Below, piece by piece: positions 1-10,397 of a stretch of 64,000 nucleotides of DNA. The stretch's first letter is position 1. The number at the start of each line of letters is the position of its first letter. The stretch comes from Tritrichomonas musculus (Eukaryota > Parabasalia > Tritrichomonadida > Tritrichomonadidae): positions 558,001 through 622,000 of the forward strand of contig JAPFFF010000044.1 in the NCBI GenBank assembly GCA_039105265.1. Reading direction: 5' to 3'. The position numbers were made by a program, and so were the translations under genes. The notes below the pieces were generated by a model. It had not been told where the DNA came from. It searched no databases and saw nothing but the letters and a program-made list of their open reading frames with translations.

Positions 1-1
1 A

Positions 2-55
2 TCAAATGGTATCTTAGCTGAAGATAATACCAAGAATGGAATACATTCATTATAA
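2..55 (+). CDS. 3' tail of a fibre-like Polinton gene (partial, enters from left)
   Basis: The first 55 bases are about 85 percent identical to the last 55 bases of the 1,219-residue fibre-like gene at 28,778-32,437. They read in the same frame to a TAA at 53-55. The window therefore opens inside a second copy of that gene, which belongs to block 1 and sits just upstream of its polymerase in convergent orientation, the same order seen at 32.4-32.8 kb. Confidence 0.75.
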   Translation, partial: SNGILAEDNTKNGIHSL

Positions 56-103
56 GGAGGTAGGTACTCAACAAGTTAGTCATCAGCTAGCCAATCAAAA
101 ATA

Positions 104-3100
104 TTAAAACTTCATCGTCCTATTAAATTGAGGGAGATTGATTTGCTGATACAATTTATTTTTGCGAAAACAATTGGCACCATCGAGTAGGTTAAATGTA
201 ATCTCCTCACCATTATACATGAGCTCATATAATTCTTCAACACTAATATTATGATGCTTACAATAATTGAGAATACATTGTTTAGGAACACCTTTCATTC
301 TAATATGATATCCTTCGTTGCCATTCTCATCGACCAGTATATCTAGATATGATTTCTTACCAAGCGCTATCAGTTTACGTGAATGGACTTCGCCAACAGC
401 ACCATCAAATCTGTCAAAATCAATATGAAACTGACACATCTGCTTACCAATCAATTGTCTCCCATATTTTGAATTATATATTTTTGCGATGCGTTCAACA
501 TCATCTTCCATAATATGCATGCTATCAGTATCTTGATAATATATATTGATGCCGTGTTGCTCAGCCGTATTCATAACTCTATTCATAATATGCTTACTCC
601 ATGAGAGAACTGATGCCCCAAATTGTGGTAGGTTGAAGTGATTATATATAGGCTTCATCTTCTTAACATAAACGTTGTTAATATTATCGGTTTCTGTAAT
701 CTCACTTATATAATTATAATTCCTCCAGATATAGTTATATATCTTCTCCTTGGGGACGGATTTAGTCTCGATTGGAATAGCTTTCAAAATAGACTTACCA
801 TATATACTATTGAGGAGCAGCTTAATAGTTTGCTCCAACGGATTACATGCTCGTTGGTATCTCAATCTAAGTCTAAATAATTTATCGATGAACTTATTTA
901 TAGTTGTATTGAAACCTTCATTGAAATAGTATCCGCGAATGAACTCATAATCGAAATCATAAAACTCCATTAAATCCATGAATGCTATCTTGTCGATATA
1001 GAAATGGGTGACTGGATTGTTATCAAATATCTTGCTACCATTATCATCCCGATGGAATACATGCCCAAATTTGTAATCAATATCACTCTTACATTTAATT
1101 TTTGTAATATTGATTTCTGCAAAAAACGTGTCATATCTCAACAGCTCTTCCTTCGAAACATCTGCAGGGGATGATCTTAGGCTTGCCCTTGGGTACCCCA
1201 TTCATAATTCTCATCGCAGATGGATATAAAGACACGGCATCGAAGTCTTGGATGCGCCCCTCTATGTATTGCTTATCATTATTCGCAGTCATTGTCCTAC
1301 CTCCGCTAACACATCTCAGGATAAAATTCTGGGGCTTACCACTCAACTCATAGCATCCATTAAAGCATCCATATCTCTTAGCGAAATCGTATCCAATAGC
1401 TGAGATAGATATATAGTTATGAATGTTTAACATATTAATCTTGGTTTCATGAAATATTTTCATGAGGTCTTCATTAAATTTCTCCAAGCCCTTCATCAAA
1501 ACTATGCAATCCTTCTTGCAATAAAATTTCGCATATTTCATAATATCTATATTTAATGAGTCATACGCATCAGCTATCTTCGCATTTTCAATCAACTGTT
1601 TAAAATCTCGTGCAATCTCATGCAAAGATTTCTCATCTTTTTTCTCATCATAATATTGTATTTGGAATTCTAACGCTGGCACGATACAACGTTTAATATT
1701 ATGTTCCGTATATAACTTATAAGCCATGATTTCCTTGTGGACATCTAAGTTGAACATGCTCGCGAATTTCCTCAAGGGCTTATTAATTAGAGAATAGCTG
1801 TTGCGGAACGTTAACGTTTTCACAATCTTGTTATCGATATATTTGTTCATAATGATTTGTAATATAGTACCTGCTCGCTCAAGTATCTTGGGCCGCCAAC
1901 CATATGTGTTCATGAAGAAGCATGCATCATATTTTAGATTGTGAAAGTATGTTAACGATTGATCCTTCAAATAATCTAATAGCTGTTCATTAATATTATC
2001 TCCTGTGAAAGATATACTGTGAATATATGCACCATCTCTCCAAGCTGTACAATTTAGATATGGAACATGAGGAGACACCGTTGAGTTGGTTTCGTAATCG
2101 CTATAATAAATCCTACTCCATTGCTTACCGTAATTAGTATCTGTTTTGATAGGTTTGCAACATAGCTCCTCATCATAATTTAAATCGACATAGTCATTGA
2201 GATTATTATTGAATTCGGTCGTTGCTAATATATTTAATTCGCAATTCTTAATCTCTCTAAATAAGTTTAAATCAAACATCTTACGTAGAATAATCATTGG
2301 AGAGGTACCTTCATTTTTATATAGAGGGGTATCTTTATTAACACCCTTGATTAGAACTCTCCTATCAATTGGAATATGAGCAAATTTTTCATCGAGCTCA
2401 TCTCTATGTTCCAAATAATATGTTGTCGCCATGATATTTTTATTAATCATGTAGTGATTCTTATATAGGAGTAGGTCGACAGTTCTCACGTAATCCTTTG
2501 CCCATGGTTTCTTTCGCGTATCAATTCTAACATTATATTGGTGGCGAGTATCTTTGGATTCATCGATACGTCGTATAATGAAGTGGCATTTGAATTCCTT
2601 GGCAACACTGATAATACGATTACAAGGAACTCGCTTAGTCCTAATATAATTCCTCAAATGATTTATTTCATCTATCTCAAACACACCTGATTGAATACAT
2701 GCATATACGAAGCAGTTGTCCTTATAATTATTTTTGTCTATGGAACTAAATATATGGTAATCTGTCAAATCGATATTGCTCAAATTGATATATGGGAAAA
2801 ATCCGCCATCATACATGTTTCTAAAATCTTCATCAATCTCAATCTCTTCATTATAAACTGTATTCGTATCGGGGTCCAATTTTTGAATCGAAAATGTGGT
2901 GGTCTTTTTGAACTTACTTTTAGTTACAAATAATGCTTCGTATCGAACGGGTATAAATGTGCTGTTGTAGTTGGGATTTACATCACTAGCATCTTCGATC
3001 AAATCAACGGTGCCTGCGATATGACCAATCGTGTTATCAATCATCCATTTATCACTCAGGGTGAAATATTTATACGTACCATCGAGTGAGTGAGCTTTGA

Positions 3101-3635
3101 CAACAGGTCTCTCATCACCTTTCAAACTATAACATTTTCTCAACGCCTCACAAAATGCTAAACGTTTGTCTTCATCATCTCCTATCAACACATCAAATGA
3201 TATCCTCCTATTCACGTATAACATATATTCGGTCATATATTTTTGGAAATTGCGTTTATTGACAACATCCTTGATTCGTTTCTCATATTGAATTCTTTCA
3301 TCAGTCTTAGATTGATATAAGTTGATGGGGATGTTTAATATAAGCCTCTCCTCTAATGCGTTGTCGCGAATACTATTTTTATACTGATTACGTTGCTGAA
3401 CTCGATTGATATGACTCGATTTGCCTTTACGAATGGTCGCGAATAATTTATTATCATCCTTATCAAATGCTCTAATATAATCATCAACGCAAACACCTCT
3501 CCTATTAATATGCATACTTATCAATCGATTCGATAACTCACCCTTCAACTCTCTTAACGATGCAGTTTTATTAGCGAATCCGGGTAACGATAAGATATCT
3601 CTTTTGGTGAGTTTACTTAATAATTTATTTTTCAT
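104..3635 (-). pseudogene. polB: Polinton protein-primed family B DNA polymerase, broken (about one break)
   Basis: This is the element's replicative polymerase, expected to copy linear element DNA from a protein primer. Exonuclease motifs (YSDYETN, YFHNLKYDACFF, YCKKDCIVL) and polymerase motifs (DFDAVSLYPS, LLLNSIYGK, YYQDTDS) are all visible. The product is closely similar to the whole polymerase at 19,200-22,352. Its N-terminus carries an extra 50-residue module (LTKRDILSLPGF, then RGVCVDDY) that is also found on two other Polinton proteins here. The gene is read leftward, convergent with the fibre-like gene tail, and its start is preceded by GTAAATG. It is a recent fossil with one break. 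Confidence 0.93.
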
Positions 3636-3697
3636 TTACATATCATTAAAAATGGCCCGGTTTCAAAATCAACTCATTTTTTTATCGCGCTATCAAA

Positions 3698-3851
3698 ATG
3701 TCACACGATAATATCAATATTGACCAATTATTGGAACGCATCAAATTACTTGAGGAGGAGAATGCTAGATTGAAGGCTACCCCTGATCTTGTCGATGTTG
3801 GTTGCAATACAGATGGACGCGGTGATGATGTATGTCCCACCGTTGAAATAA
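3698..3851 (+). CDS. Short coiled-coil ORF beside the inserted block
   Basis: The frame opens with MSHDNINIDQLLERIKLLEE and continues as a leucine-zipper-like helix for about 28 residues before a short polar stretch. It is divergent from the polymerase gene, with 62 bp between the two starts. Polinton-like sequence stops at about 3,851, where the GGGGAA-rich end of the inserted block begins. Function unknown; helix-mediated oligomerisation is the only inference possible. Confidence 0.45.
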
Positions 3852-4689
3852 TGGTCTCACTGTGGGGAAGATTTTTCCCCATGGGGGAAATCCTTGGGGA
3901 AATGTAACCATCTCTTTTCAAATTTTTTTTTTTTGAAATAAAAATATAGGAAATATTATGATATTTACTGAAATATTTGATGAATTTTGAAAAATCAAAT
4001 AGCAAAAGTGCAAATACTGTCTATTCATATATTTATCAACGTTTGGAATTTGCAATTTTGGTTTTCTCTAATAATAATTTATTGCAAATATTTATGAGAA
4101 AATATAAAGTTGCTTTAAAAGTGTTTGAAATTATTAAAACGAAAATTTTTCTCTGAAAGCTTTCGATATTATAAATATTAAGTTATCTTATTAAATACTA
4201 AATATCATTTATATTTATAATATATATATAATTTTCATTTGATAATATAATAATAAAATAATGTTAAAATGGAACTACTAAGATAGAAATATATAAAACC
4301 ATATTTTAACAAAATTTTCGATAAATTATGAAAATTCAAAAAAGTGGCAAAAATTCGATACCTACAGTAAACAGTCAAATTATTAAATTCTCAAAAGATG
4401 TAATGCATTGCATCAAATATCAATGTAGAGTGTTAAGGTAGTATTCCTTTTACATATAAAGAAATCATCATTTTTCTGAAAAACAATTAAATGAAGGAAA
4501 AAATCATATATAAAGAATGTTTACTTAAAATAGCCATCAAAATAGAATAAATATAAAGTATTATAGACTAATCTATTAAAAGTATTGAATTATTCCAAAT
4601 TGTTCATGAGAAAAACTTATTTTAAATTCATTTAAAAAAATGAAGCAGATTTTGTCCCGAAATTGACTTTTGTCTACCAACTATATATT

Positions 4690-5500
4690 TTATGTTGTTG
4701 AGCAATTAATTTTTGATCGCAATTTTCACGATATTTGGCTTCGGACGTTGATTGCAATTCGCTGATATTGCCATTGAGCGATTAATTTTTGATCATAATT
4801 CACTAATATTTCAATTGAGGAATTTAATTTCCCGATATTCGGCTTCGATTTTTGATTGTAATTCTGAAATCTTGGTATTAAGTTGTTCAACTTGTTGTTG
4901 TGGTTCTTATTTTCAGAGTTCAATCTTGAGATTTCGTTGGTCAATTCAGTGATCTTTCATTTGATTGCTTCGATTTCTCTGTTTTTGACTTCAACAGTGG
5001 ATTGAAGTTCAACAATCGTGCAATTGAGTGATTCAATTGTTGAATTATAAACATTGATCTTGTCATTGAGGCTTCCGATCTCTCTATCCTTGGCTTCATT
5101 TGTTGATTGCAACTAGCTGATCTTGCCTTTTAGAGCTTCGATTTCTCTGTTCCTTGATTCAATAGTTGATTGTGATTGTGCAATCTGCCTATTGGGTCCT
5201 TCGATTGTCGAATTCAATTCATTGATCTTGCTGTTGAGTGCTTCAATCTCTCTGTTCTTGGCTCCAACAGTTGTTTGAAGTTCTGTAGTCTTGGCATTGA
5301 GGGAATCAAATGTAGCTGTCATCTCGCTGATCTTGCCAATTAGAGCTTCGATTTCTCTGTTCTTAGCTCCAATTGTTGATTGTTATCCTGCAATCTGTAC
5401 ATTGAGTCCTTTGATTGTTGAATTCAATTCATTGATCATGTCGTTGAGTGCTTCAATCTCTCTGTTCTTGGTATCAACAGTGGGCTATATTTCGGCATTT
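4690..5500 (-). pseudogene. Decayed host-type coiled-coil gene with degenerate tandem repeats
   Basis: Read on the minus strand, several frames encode the same repeated heptad pattern, for example NREIEALNSKINELNSTIE and later NREIEALKGKIS. On the plus strand the words GCTTCGATTTCTCTGTTC and ATTGATTGCAATTCGCTGAT recur every 130-170 bp. The frames are interrupted many times and no start is obvious. This looks like a fragment of a long coiled-coil protein of the kind common in trichomonads. It sits wholly inside the block inserted in the Polinton, so it was carried there rather than encoded by the Polinton. Confidence 0.6.
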
Positions 5501-6352
5501 ATTTAATAAAAAATGATATGAAAAAACATATCACATCAAAAGATATTTTTAAAATGAATTTAAACTTGACGTTAAGTATAAATTCGGCGGGCTTTTTAAA
5601 GTCAAATTATTGTTAAATCTTAAAGTTTTTTTTTAATTTTACTATATTTTTGGCTTTAAATATTATATTCATAAAAATATTAACGATTTATAAGTTTCGG
5701 TTTTAAATTTATTATGAATTAAAAAAAAAAAGATTTAAATTTATTCAAATATAGTTAAATTATAAAGTTCTACATTTGCTCTATCATGGTTGGCATGCAT
5801 TCTTTATTAAAAAAATTATTTTTATATAATATTCTTCTTTTTAAAAAGAATTTAATGGATTAACTTATAAAAAAGTATCTTTATTCGATAGTATATTTAA
5901 ATCCATCCTTTAATTTCCAATTTGAAAAAATAGAATAATATATTAAAATAATTTGTTGCTCAGATTTTCTGGGGAATGCAATTTTTAATTATATGACCAT
6001 GTATAGAAATTATTTATAAAATAAAAAAAATAGCAAATTTTTCGATTTTCATCCCCTGGGGAAAAATCCCCAAGCTTTATTTGGGGGAAAAATTGAATGA
6101 AATTGAATGGTTTATGTTTTGGGGATTTTTCCCCAAGAAGATTTTTTGGGGAAAAAATTTAAAAAATGAAATTAAACAAAATATATTTATTATTATAAAT
6201 ATAATATAATGAATTATAATTTACTTTATCTCTTAACACCTAAATTATTGATTTTTAGAGTTGGTTTACTGTAAATTTGGAGAGTTCTTTAATTTTCAAA
6301 AAACCATGGGTAGCTACTCACACTTAAAAAAGGAAAAACAAATTATTTCTTC

Positions 6353-6386
6353 AAAAAAACCATGAGTAGCTACTCATGGTTTTTTT
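6353..6386. repeat. Perfect 34-bp palindrome (AAAAAACCATGAGTAG core)
   Basis: Two 17-base halves are exactly complementary around the centre AGCT, giving a potential cruciform or hairpin. A single related half (CCATGGGTAGCTACTCA) lies at 6,303-6,319. The core word also occurs in both arms of the element at 40,257-40,916 (CCATGAGT at about 40,373 and TAGCTACTCATGGT at about 40,794), so this is probably a trace of the same element family. Confidence 0.7.
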
Positions 6387-6567
6387 GATATAATAATATT
6401 AATTAATATTTATTATTAATATTATAAATAACAAATATATACAGAAGTATAATCAAATATTAGGCACAAATAATGAATTTTAATATATTATAACCATTTT
6501 TTTGAGAATTTTAGTATATTCCCCATCTCCCCAAGGCTGGGGATTGAATCCCCACGGAATTTGGGGA

Positions 6568-7164
6568 ATGTTGAGAGGGTTAGTTGAAAAGGATGAAGAT
6601 GCTAAATGGTTCCCCCTCAAGAATTATGAAAACGAGTATGAGATATTGAACTGCTACCCTTATCCAATTCGTAAGATAGCAACTGGTAGGATTGTTACTG
6701 AATTCAAAAATAAAACTAGCGGATACATCCAAGTATCTCTCAATGGTAGCTGTCAACAAAAACATAGACTTGTTGCACTACAATTCATATATAACGATGA
6801 CCCTGTAAACAAAACTATCGTCGACCATATAGAGCAGGATAGGACATATTATCATGTAAAATGTTTACGATGGGTTTCGACTCAAGATAATAATAAAAAT
6901 AGGAGTTCAACGAGAGGTATTGTATACGAGTATTTTGACGATATAGATGAAGATGCAATTGTCGTGAATAAATACGGTGACCACTTATTTGAGAACTATT
7001 ATTATTTCGATAATAAGTTTTACTATTTCAACGGAGTACGTTACAGAGAATTATATATCAAAGAGAATAAATCAGGTGTTCTATTTGTTAGCATGAAGGA
7101 TACTAAAAATAGAACTGTCAATGTATATGTAAATAGATTCAAGAAAATATATAACTTGAATTAG
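6568..7164 (+). CDS. HNH homing-type endonuclease with NUMOD4-like N-terminus
   Basis: The N-terminal part (WFPLKNYENEYEI) resembles a NUMOD4 DNA-binding motif. It is followed by an HNH_3-type core with HRLVALQFIYNDDP, VDHIEQDRTYYHVKCLRWVS and DNNKNRSS, containing the His, Asn and His/Asp positions of that nuclease family. A C-terminal region of about 90 residues is not recognised. Such nucleases cut DNA and commonly travel with large DNA viruses and phages; in Polintons they are passengers or aid element spread. The first ATG beyond the inserted block (6,568) is used here; an open frame extends back to 6,502 inside that block. Confidence 0.75.
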   Translation: MLRGLVEKDEDAKWFPLKNYENEYEILNCYPYPIRKIATGRIVTEFKNKTSGYIQVSLNGSCQQKHRLVALQFIYNDDPVNKTIVDHIEQDRTYYHVKCLRWVSTQDNNKNRSSTRGIVYEYFDDIDEDAIVVNKYGDHLFENYYYFDNKFYYFNGVRYRELYIKENKSGVLFVSMKDTKNRTVNVYVNRFKKIYNLN

Positions 7165-7184
7165 TATTATTTTTGCGGAGCATA

Positions 7185-8189
7185 TTATTTGTTCTCCTCA
7201 ATACTGATAATTCTAACAGGTTTACCATGTATCAATTCGAGGTTTCGCTTAGTCCTTGCGATTTGTTTAGCAGATTGTGTAAGCTTACCATTATTCTTTA
7301 TATCATTGAATATTTTTGAACGTGCATTCGAGTCACGAATCAATGCTGCCCTAGCGTTAGCTTCCTCCTTTTCAGCAACATGCTTCTCCCAGTTAGCTTG
7401 TTTTATAGCAACACGCTTAGCTTTATTCTCCTTTCTACGTTGCTTTCTAGCTGCAGCTTTAGAACTTTGAGCAGCTGCTATCAGTGCAGCCTTACGCTGC
7501 TTCTTAGACATATAATTTGCAGGTGGCTTGTATGGATCATATGATTCAGCCTCCTTCAATAGCCTATTGATTTCCTTCTCCTTATGCTCCTTCTCCCAGT
7601 TAGCTTGTTTTATAGCAGCACGCTTAGCTTTATTATCCTTCTTGCGTTGCTTTCGTTCAACTGCCCTACGAGCTCGTCTAGCTTTATCTTTGATACGTTC
7701 ATATGCTTCCTGCAATCCCTGATCCGTGATGAGTTGTCGTCTTTGAGCACGTGCAGCCGCGATGATAGCGGCCTTACGTTGCTTCTTAGACATATAATTT
7801 GCAGGTGGTGCGGATGAATCATTAGATGTATATTCAATAGCCTTAATATTGGATTTGGGTGGAGCTATCATCTTACGTTTAGTGGGATGAGGTGGTATAT
7901 ATGGTTGTGGATTACTTCGATATTTTTCGACATATTCCTTAACTTTGTAACCACGTTTCTTTTTGGTATATTGATGAACTCTCGCCCGAACGAAATCCTT
8001 GAGTTCGATCAATAAATAATTATATAAACTCTTGAATCCAGGCAGTTGAACAATCTCTCCCTTATTTAGACTCAGTACAGTTTTATTCTGGGGTAGGTTG
8101 CAACTGGATGAGCCATGCTTCTTGGGAGGTGAGGTCTTGGGATATGAGTCATCATTTGGATCATAATTGAAGTCATCACTATCACTCAT
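7185..8189 (-). CDS. Highly basic Polinton protein with shared N-terminal module and internal duplication
   Basis: The protein has 334 residues and is very rich in Lys and Arg. Residues 40-90 (LNKGEIVQLPGF, then VKEYVEKYRS) match the module at the N-terminus of pPolB and of the 389-residue protein at 13,327-14,496. The middle and end contain two copies of a block of about 90 residues starting PPANYMSKKQRKAA and ending AIKQANWEK. The composition suits a nucleic-acid-condensing core protein, as adenoviral pVII does for that virus, but this is inference from charge only. The start is preceded by a T/A-rich tract and TTAAATG. Confidence 0.75.
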   Translation of the reverse strand: MSDSDDFNYDPNDDSYPKTSPPKKHGSSSCNLPQNKTVLSLNKGEIVQLPGFKSLYNYLLIELKDFVRARVHQYTKKKRGYKVKEYVEKYRSNPQPYIPPHPTKRKMIAPPKSNIKAIEYTSNDSSAPPANYMSKKQRKAAIIAAARAQRRQLITDQGLQEAYERIKDKARRARRAVERKQRKKDNKAKRAAIKQANWEKEHKEKEINRLLKEAESYDPYKPPANYMSKKQRKAALIAAAQSSKAAARKQRRKENKAKRVAIKQANWEKHVAEKEEANARAALIRDSNARSKIFNDIKNNGKLTQSAKQIARTKRNLELIHGKPVRIISIEENK

Positions 8190-8230
8190 TTAAACAAAAA
8201 TAAAAATATGGTTCGATAAAATGTAATTAT

Positions 8231-8638
8231 TTAATTATTACAGTCATCTACTAAGGGTTCATCATCAGGTGTCTCATTAATTGTCTCATTAATTGTCTCA
8301 TTAACACTACAATCGATATTATCCGCATCTGGGGTATCCTCTTCCTCCTCTTCAAGCTCATCAAGATGTTCCTCGACATATCTCCTTAGTATCTCCATTT
8401 CATATTTTTTACGTAATCTATATTCACGTTGCTGTTGGCGTCTAGCAGCTCGTCGCTCGTCATCATTAGCATACTTACATCTTCGCCCACGAGGCTTCTT
8501 AGATTCAGGTTCAACAGGTTCATCATCAATGTTATCAATCTTATTTAATACATCACTCGATTTCGATTTAACAATTGTCCCGGTGACGGATGGAAGTTGA
8601 TTAGTAATAGTTGGGCTATCTACTTGCGATTCACTCAT
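8231..8638 (-). CDS. Basic-region/acidic-tail protein, bZIP-like
   Basis: The chosen start (MSESQVDSP) gives 135 residues; an upstream ATG at 8,701 would add a hydrophobic stretch that overlaps the next gene. The centre is a basic run (KKPRGRRCKYANDDERRAARR) followed by RRQQQREYRLRKKYEMEILR and an acidic helix (LDELEEEEED). The C-terminus has three tandem NETI repeats. The pattern resembles the basic region of a bZIP-type DNA-binding protein with an acidic tail. It may be a transcriptional or packaging factor of the element; no family is firmly recognised. Confidence 0.6.
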   Translation of the reverse strand: MSESQVDSPTITNQLPSVTGTIVKSKSSDVLNKIDNIDDEPVEPESKKPRGRRCKYANDDERRAARRQQQREYRLRKKYEMEILRRYVEEHLDELEEEEEDTPDADNIDCSVNETINETINETPDDEPLVDDCNN

Positions 8639-8684
8639 TTGCTTATCGAGAAAAAATATTATATAAAAAATAATCGACGCATAT

Positions 8685-9143
8685 TTATACGAAGCAATCA
8701 TCCTTTATATCGCTATCATCGAATTCAATTTTGAACTGGTCGCGAATACATTTGATATTATGTTTGTTGACGCATTCAAGAACGTGACATGGATAGTATG
8801 GGGTGTCCATATATGTTTGCATTGTGAGTTCTATGATAAGGACGTATAGCTTATCCTTACTATCGAATTTGCAGTTGAATGATACTATAATCGAATCCCC
8901 AAACAATTTAATGATTTTATTATAGTTGATGAATACATTATTTTTCTTATTATTAGATTCGAGTGTGATGAATAAAGGTTTGCAACAATATTTGTCAAAC
9001 TTATTTTTAAATACTTTCTCCCCCTCGAAATAGATGACAGCCTTTACAAACTTGTTGTTCTTATATGTATCATTGATAAATGAAACGAGCTTGGTTGGTG
9101 AGTAGAAGTTATTGTTAGTGTCTACGATTGAATCAACAGACAT
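8685..9143 (-). CDS. Polinton hypothetical protein, 152 residues
   Basis: A single open frame starts at an ATAAATG with the T/A tract typical of the other genes of the block. It begins MSVDSIVDTNNNFYSPTKLV and ends in an acidic stretch (FDDSDIKDD). It looks like a small globular alpha/beta protein without membrane segments. No family recognised. It sits in the same transcriptional direction as its neighbours, just left of a gene-free structured stretch. Confidence 0.6.
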   Translation of the reverse strand: MSVDSIVDTNNNFYSPTKLVSFINDTYKNNKFVKAVIYFEGEKVFKNKFDKYCCKPLFITLESNNKKNNVFINYNKIIKLFGDSIIVSFNCKFDSKDKLYVLIIELTMQTYMDTPYYPCHVLECVNKHNIKCIRDQFKIEFDDSDIKDDCFV

Positions 9144-9516
9144 TTATATTAGGATAAAAAATAAAATAATTTTGGACATGTGATATAAAAAATATTTTTG
9201 AAAAATTTTGGGTATATAGAGCGAGCAGGAACTGCGTTCTATATGTATGATGGAATATAATTGGAACAGTTTAAATAGTAAATCGAAAACATATATGTGT
9301 TAGCGCTAACTGGTATAGTTGTTGGATCATGAAGCATGTCTCCCAGCTTCGGCGGCAGGCATGAGTTCGATTCGCTGCCATACCGATTTTTCGTATTATT
9401 TTCGGTCCATATTTGTGATAGAGCCCTAGCGAACTAAACACCTTGTGGTAAGCTATTACTTGTGGATTATGGATAATACGAAGCATTGTCGGCAATGCAA
9501 ACCCAAACCAGCTCCT
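9144..9516. other. Gene-free stretch with small hairpins
   Basis: No frame here has coding character. The stretch contains a perfect GCATTG-TCGG-CAATGC hairpin at 9,483-9,498, the palindrome TAGCGCTA at 9,301-9,308, and a tRNA-length segment (9,312-9,384) whose ends pair but whose inner arms do not. It leads directly into the conserved structured element at 9,517-9,610. Confidence 0.45.
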
Positions 9517-9610
9517 GTAATTGGATGCAGATATTTTCCTTGGGGGATTGATATATAATCCCGGGTACGTATGTTGGTTCCTCGAGAGAATGCATTACGC
9601 ATCCAATTAT
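9517..9610 (+). ncRNA. Conserved structured element, copy 1
   Basis: A 10-bp outer stem (AATTGGATGC at 9,519-9,528 with GCATCCAATT at 9,599-9,608) encloses an inner hairpin GGGATT/AATCCC. Unpaired strands include CCCGGGTACGTAT and GAATGCATTAC. A second copy at 32,689-32,767 keeps the strands but changes stem bases in compensatory fashion. A tract GGTTGGTTTTTGC follows 5-10 bases after both copies. The shape, a closed stem with conserved joining strands and a variable hairpin, resembles a small structured RNA or ribozyme, but it matches no class I can name. The strand is uncertain. Confidence 0.5.
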
Positions 9611-9636
9611 GGGGGTTGGTTTTTGCATTTTTATTT

Positions 9637-10167
9637 TTACATATTGATGCAGTATTTGAGACATAAATGGTATACGTTAACGAGTTCGTTATACTCCTTA
9701 TTGTAGACCTGCTTGAAATCAGTTACAATTTCTCCATTCTCATTAACAATTTTGATAGCTTCTATTTTGCGAATTGGATTAGCTTTAGTTGCACAACATT
9801 TAATATCTTCATCCAGATATATATCTACCTGTTCAGTATGGATAGCTGCCTTGATAATATTTTGTAAAGCCGACATGGGAACAATGATACAATTTTTGGA
9901 GATGAGATTACTTAATAACGCCTTATCTTGATTCAATAATATTTGTGCATATGATTCTAATATAACAGTCCTCACATCCATGCCCTCAGCGGATGATACT
10001 GGTTGCTCCTCATCGATATCTCTCGTAATGACGATATCCTCCTTGCCATCATCCCTCTTATTAATGATGATATTATTATTAATATTAGATGTTGATTGCG
10101 ATGCAGCTGATGGTTCTAATGAAACGTTTGCATTGATACCTGCATTAGCATTTCTTTTCTTGATCAT
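9637..10167 (-). CDS. Polinton hypothetical protein, 176 residues
   Basis: The N-terminal third is low-complexity (Asn, Ser and Ala rich, INNNIIINKRDDGKED). The rest has a predicted alpha/beta fold with VDIYLDEDIKCC and IKIVNENGEIVTDFKQVY. The gene is preceded by an A/T tract and starts ATGATCAAG. No family recognised. It lies between the structured element and the KilA-N genes, on the same strand as its neighbours. Confidence 0.55.
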   Translation of the reverse strand: MIKKRNANAGINANVSLEPSAASQSTSNINNNIIINKRDDGKEDIVITRDIDEEQPVSSAEGMDVRTVILESYAQILLNQDKALLSNLISKNCIIVPMSALQNIIKAAIHTEQVDIYLDEDIKCCATKANPIRKIEAIKIVNENGEIVTDFKQVYNKEYNELVNVYHLCLKYCINM

Positions 10168-10185
10168 TTCCCCAAAAATAAAATA

Positions 10186-10383
10186 TTATAAACCATATGA
10201 TTTCTCAATAATGTATATAATATCCTTCAAATCATTTGGTAAATTAGGTCTATCTTGAATAATATCTAGGTCGCAGCAATTTTGCTGTGACGATAATTCA
10301 TCACGTTTTTCATATAATTTTTCGGGTGGTAGAATTCTACCAGTCGCACTTTCGAGGAATTCTTGAGACGAATCGCATTGCAA
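10186..10383 (-). pseudogene. Partial duplicate of the neighbouring KilA-N gene
   Basis: The frame repeats words of the next gene to the right (GRILPPEKLYE, DRPNLPNDLK), so it is a local partial duplication of the KilA-N coding region. A further short trace of the same duplicated sequence, including TGATTTCTCAATAATGTATAT, lies at 11,230-11,270. These are fossil pieces. Confidence 0.6.
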
Positions 10384-10397
10384 AAATATAATATTAT

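Larger units (their letters stand above)
3852..6558. mobile_element. AT-rich inserted block with GGGGAA-rich ends, inside Polinton block 1
   Basis: Both ends carry similar inverted G/C words in otherwise 80 percent AT DNA. The left end starts GTGGGGAAG and holds several GGGGAAA/TTTCCCC words up to about 3,905. The right end (6,520-6,558) reads CCCCATCTCCCCAAGG to ATCCCCAC. A further cluster of GGGGAAAAATCCCC-type palindromes lies at 6,050-6,160, and a perfect 34-bp palindrome at 6,353-6,386. No transposase is visible and no convincing target duplication was found. The interior includes the decayed coiled-coil gene at 4,690-5,500. It is probably a non-autonomous element, or host DNA carried in by one. 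Confidence 0.5.

Noticed and set aside
4726-5506. Short plus- and minus-strand frames in the coiled-coil region as separate genes
   Set aside because: They are pieces of one decayed repetitive gene and their antisense shadows.
9302-9385. tRNA-like segment with an A-box-like TGGTATAGTTG and B-box-like GTTCGATTC
   Set aside because: The ends GGTATAG and CCATACC pair at six of seven positions over 73 nt, but the D and T arms do not form stems and no anticodon arm closes, so it is not called as a tRNA.
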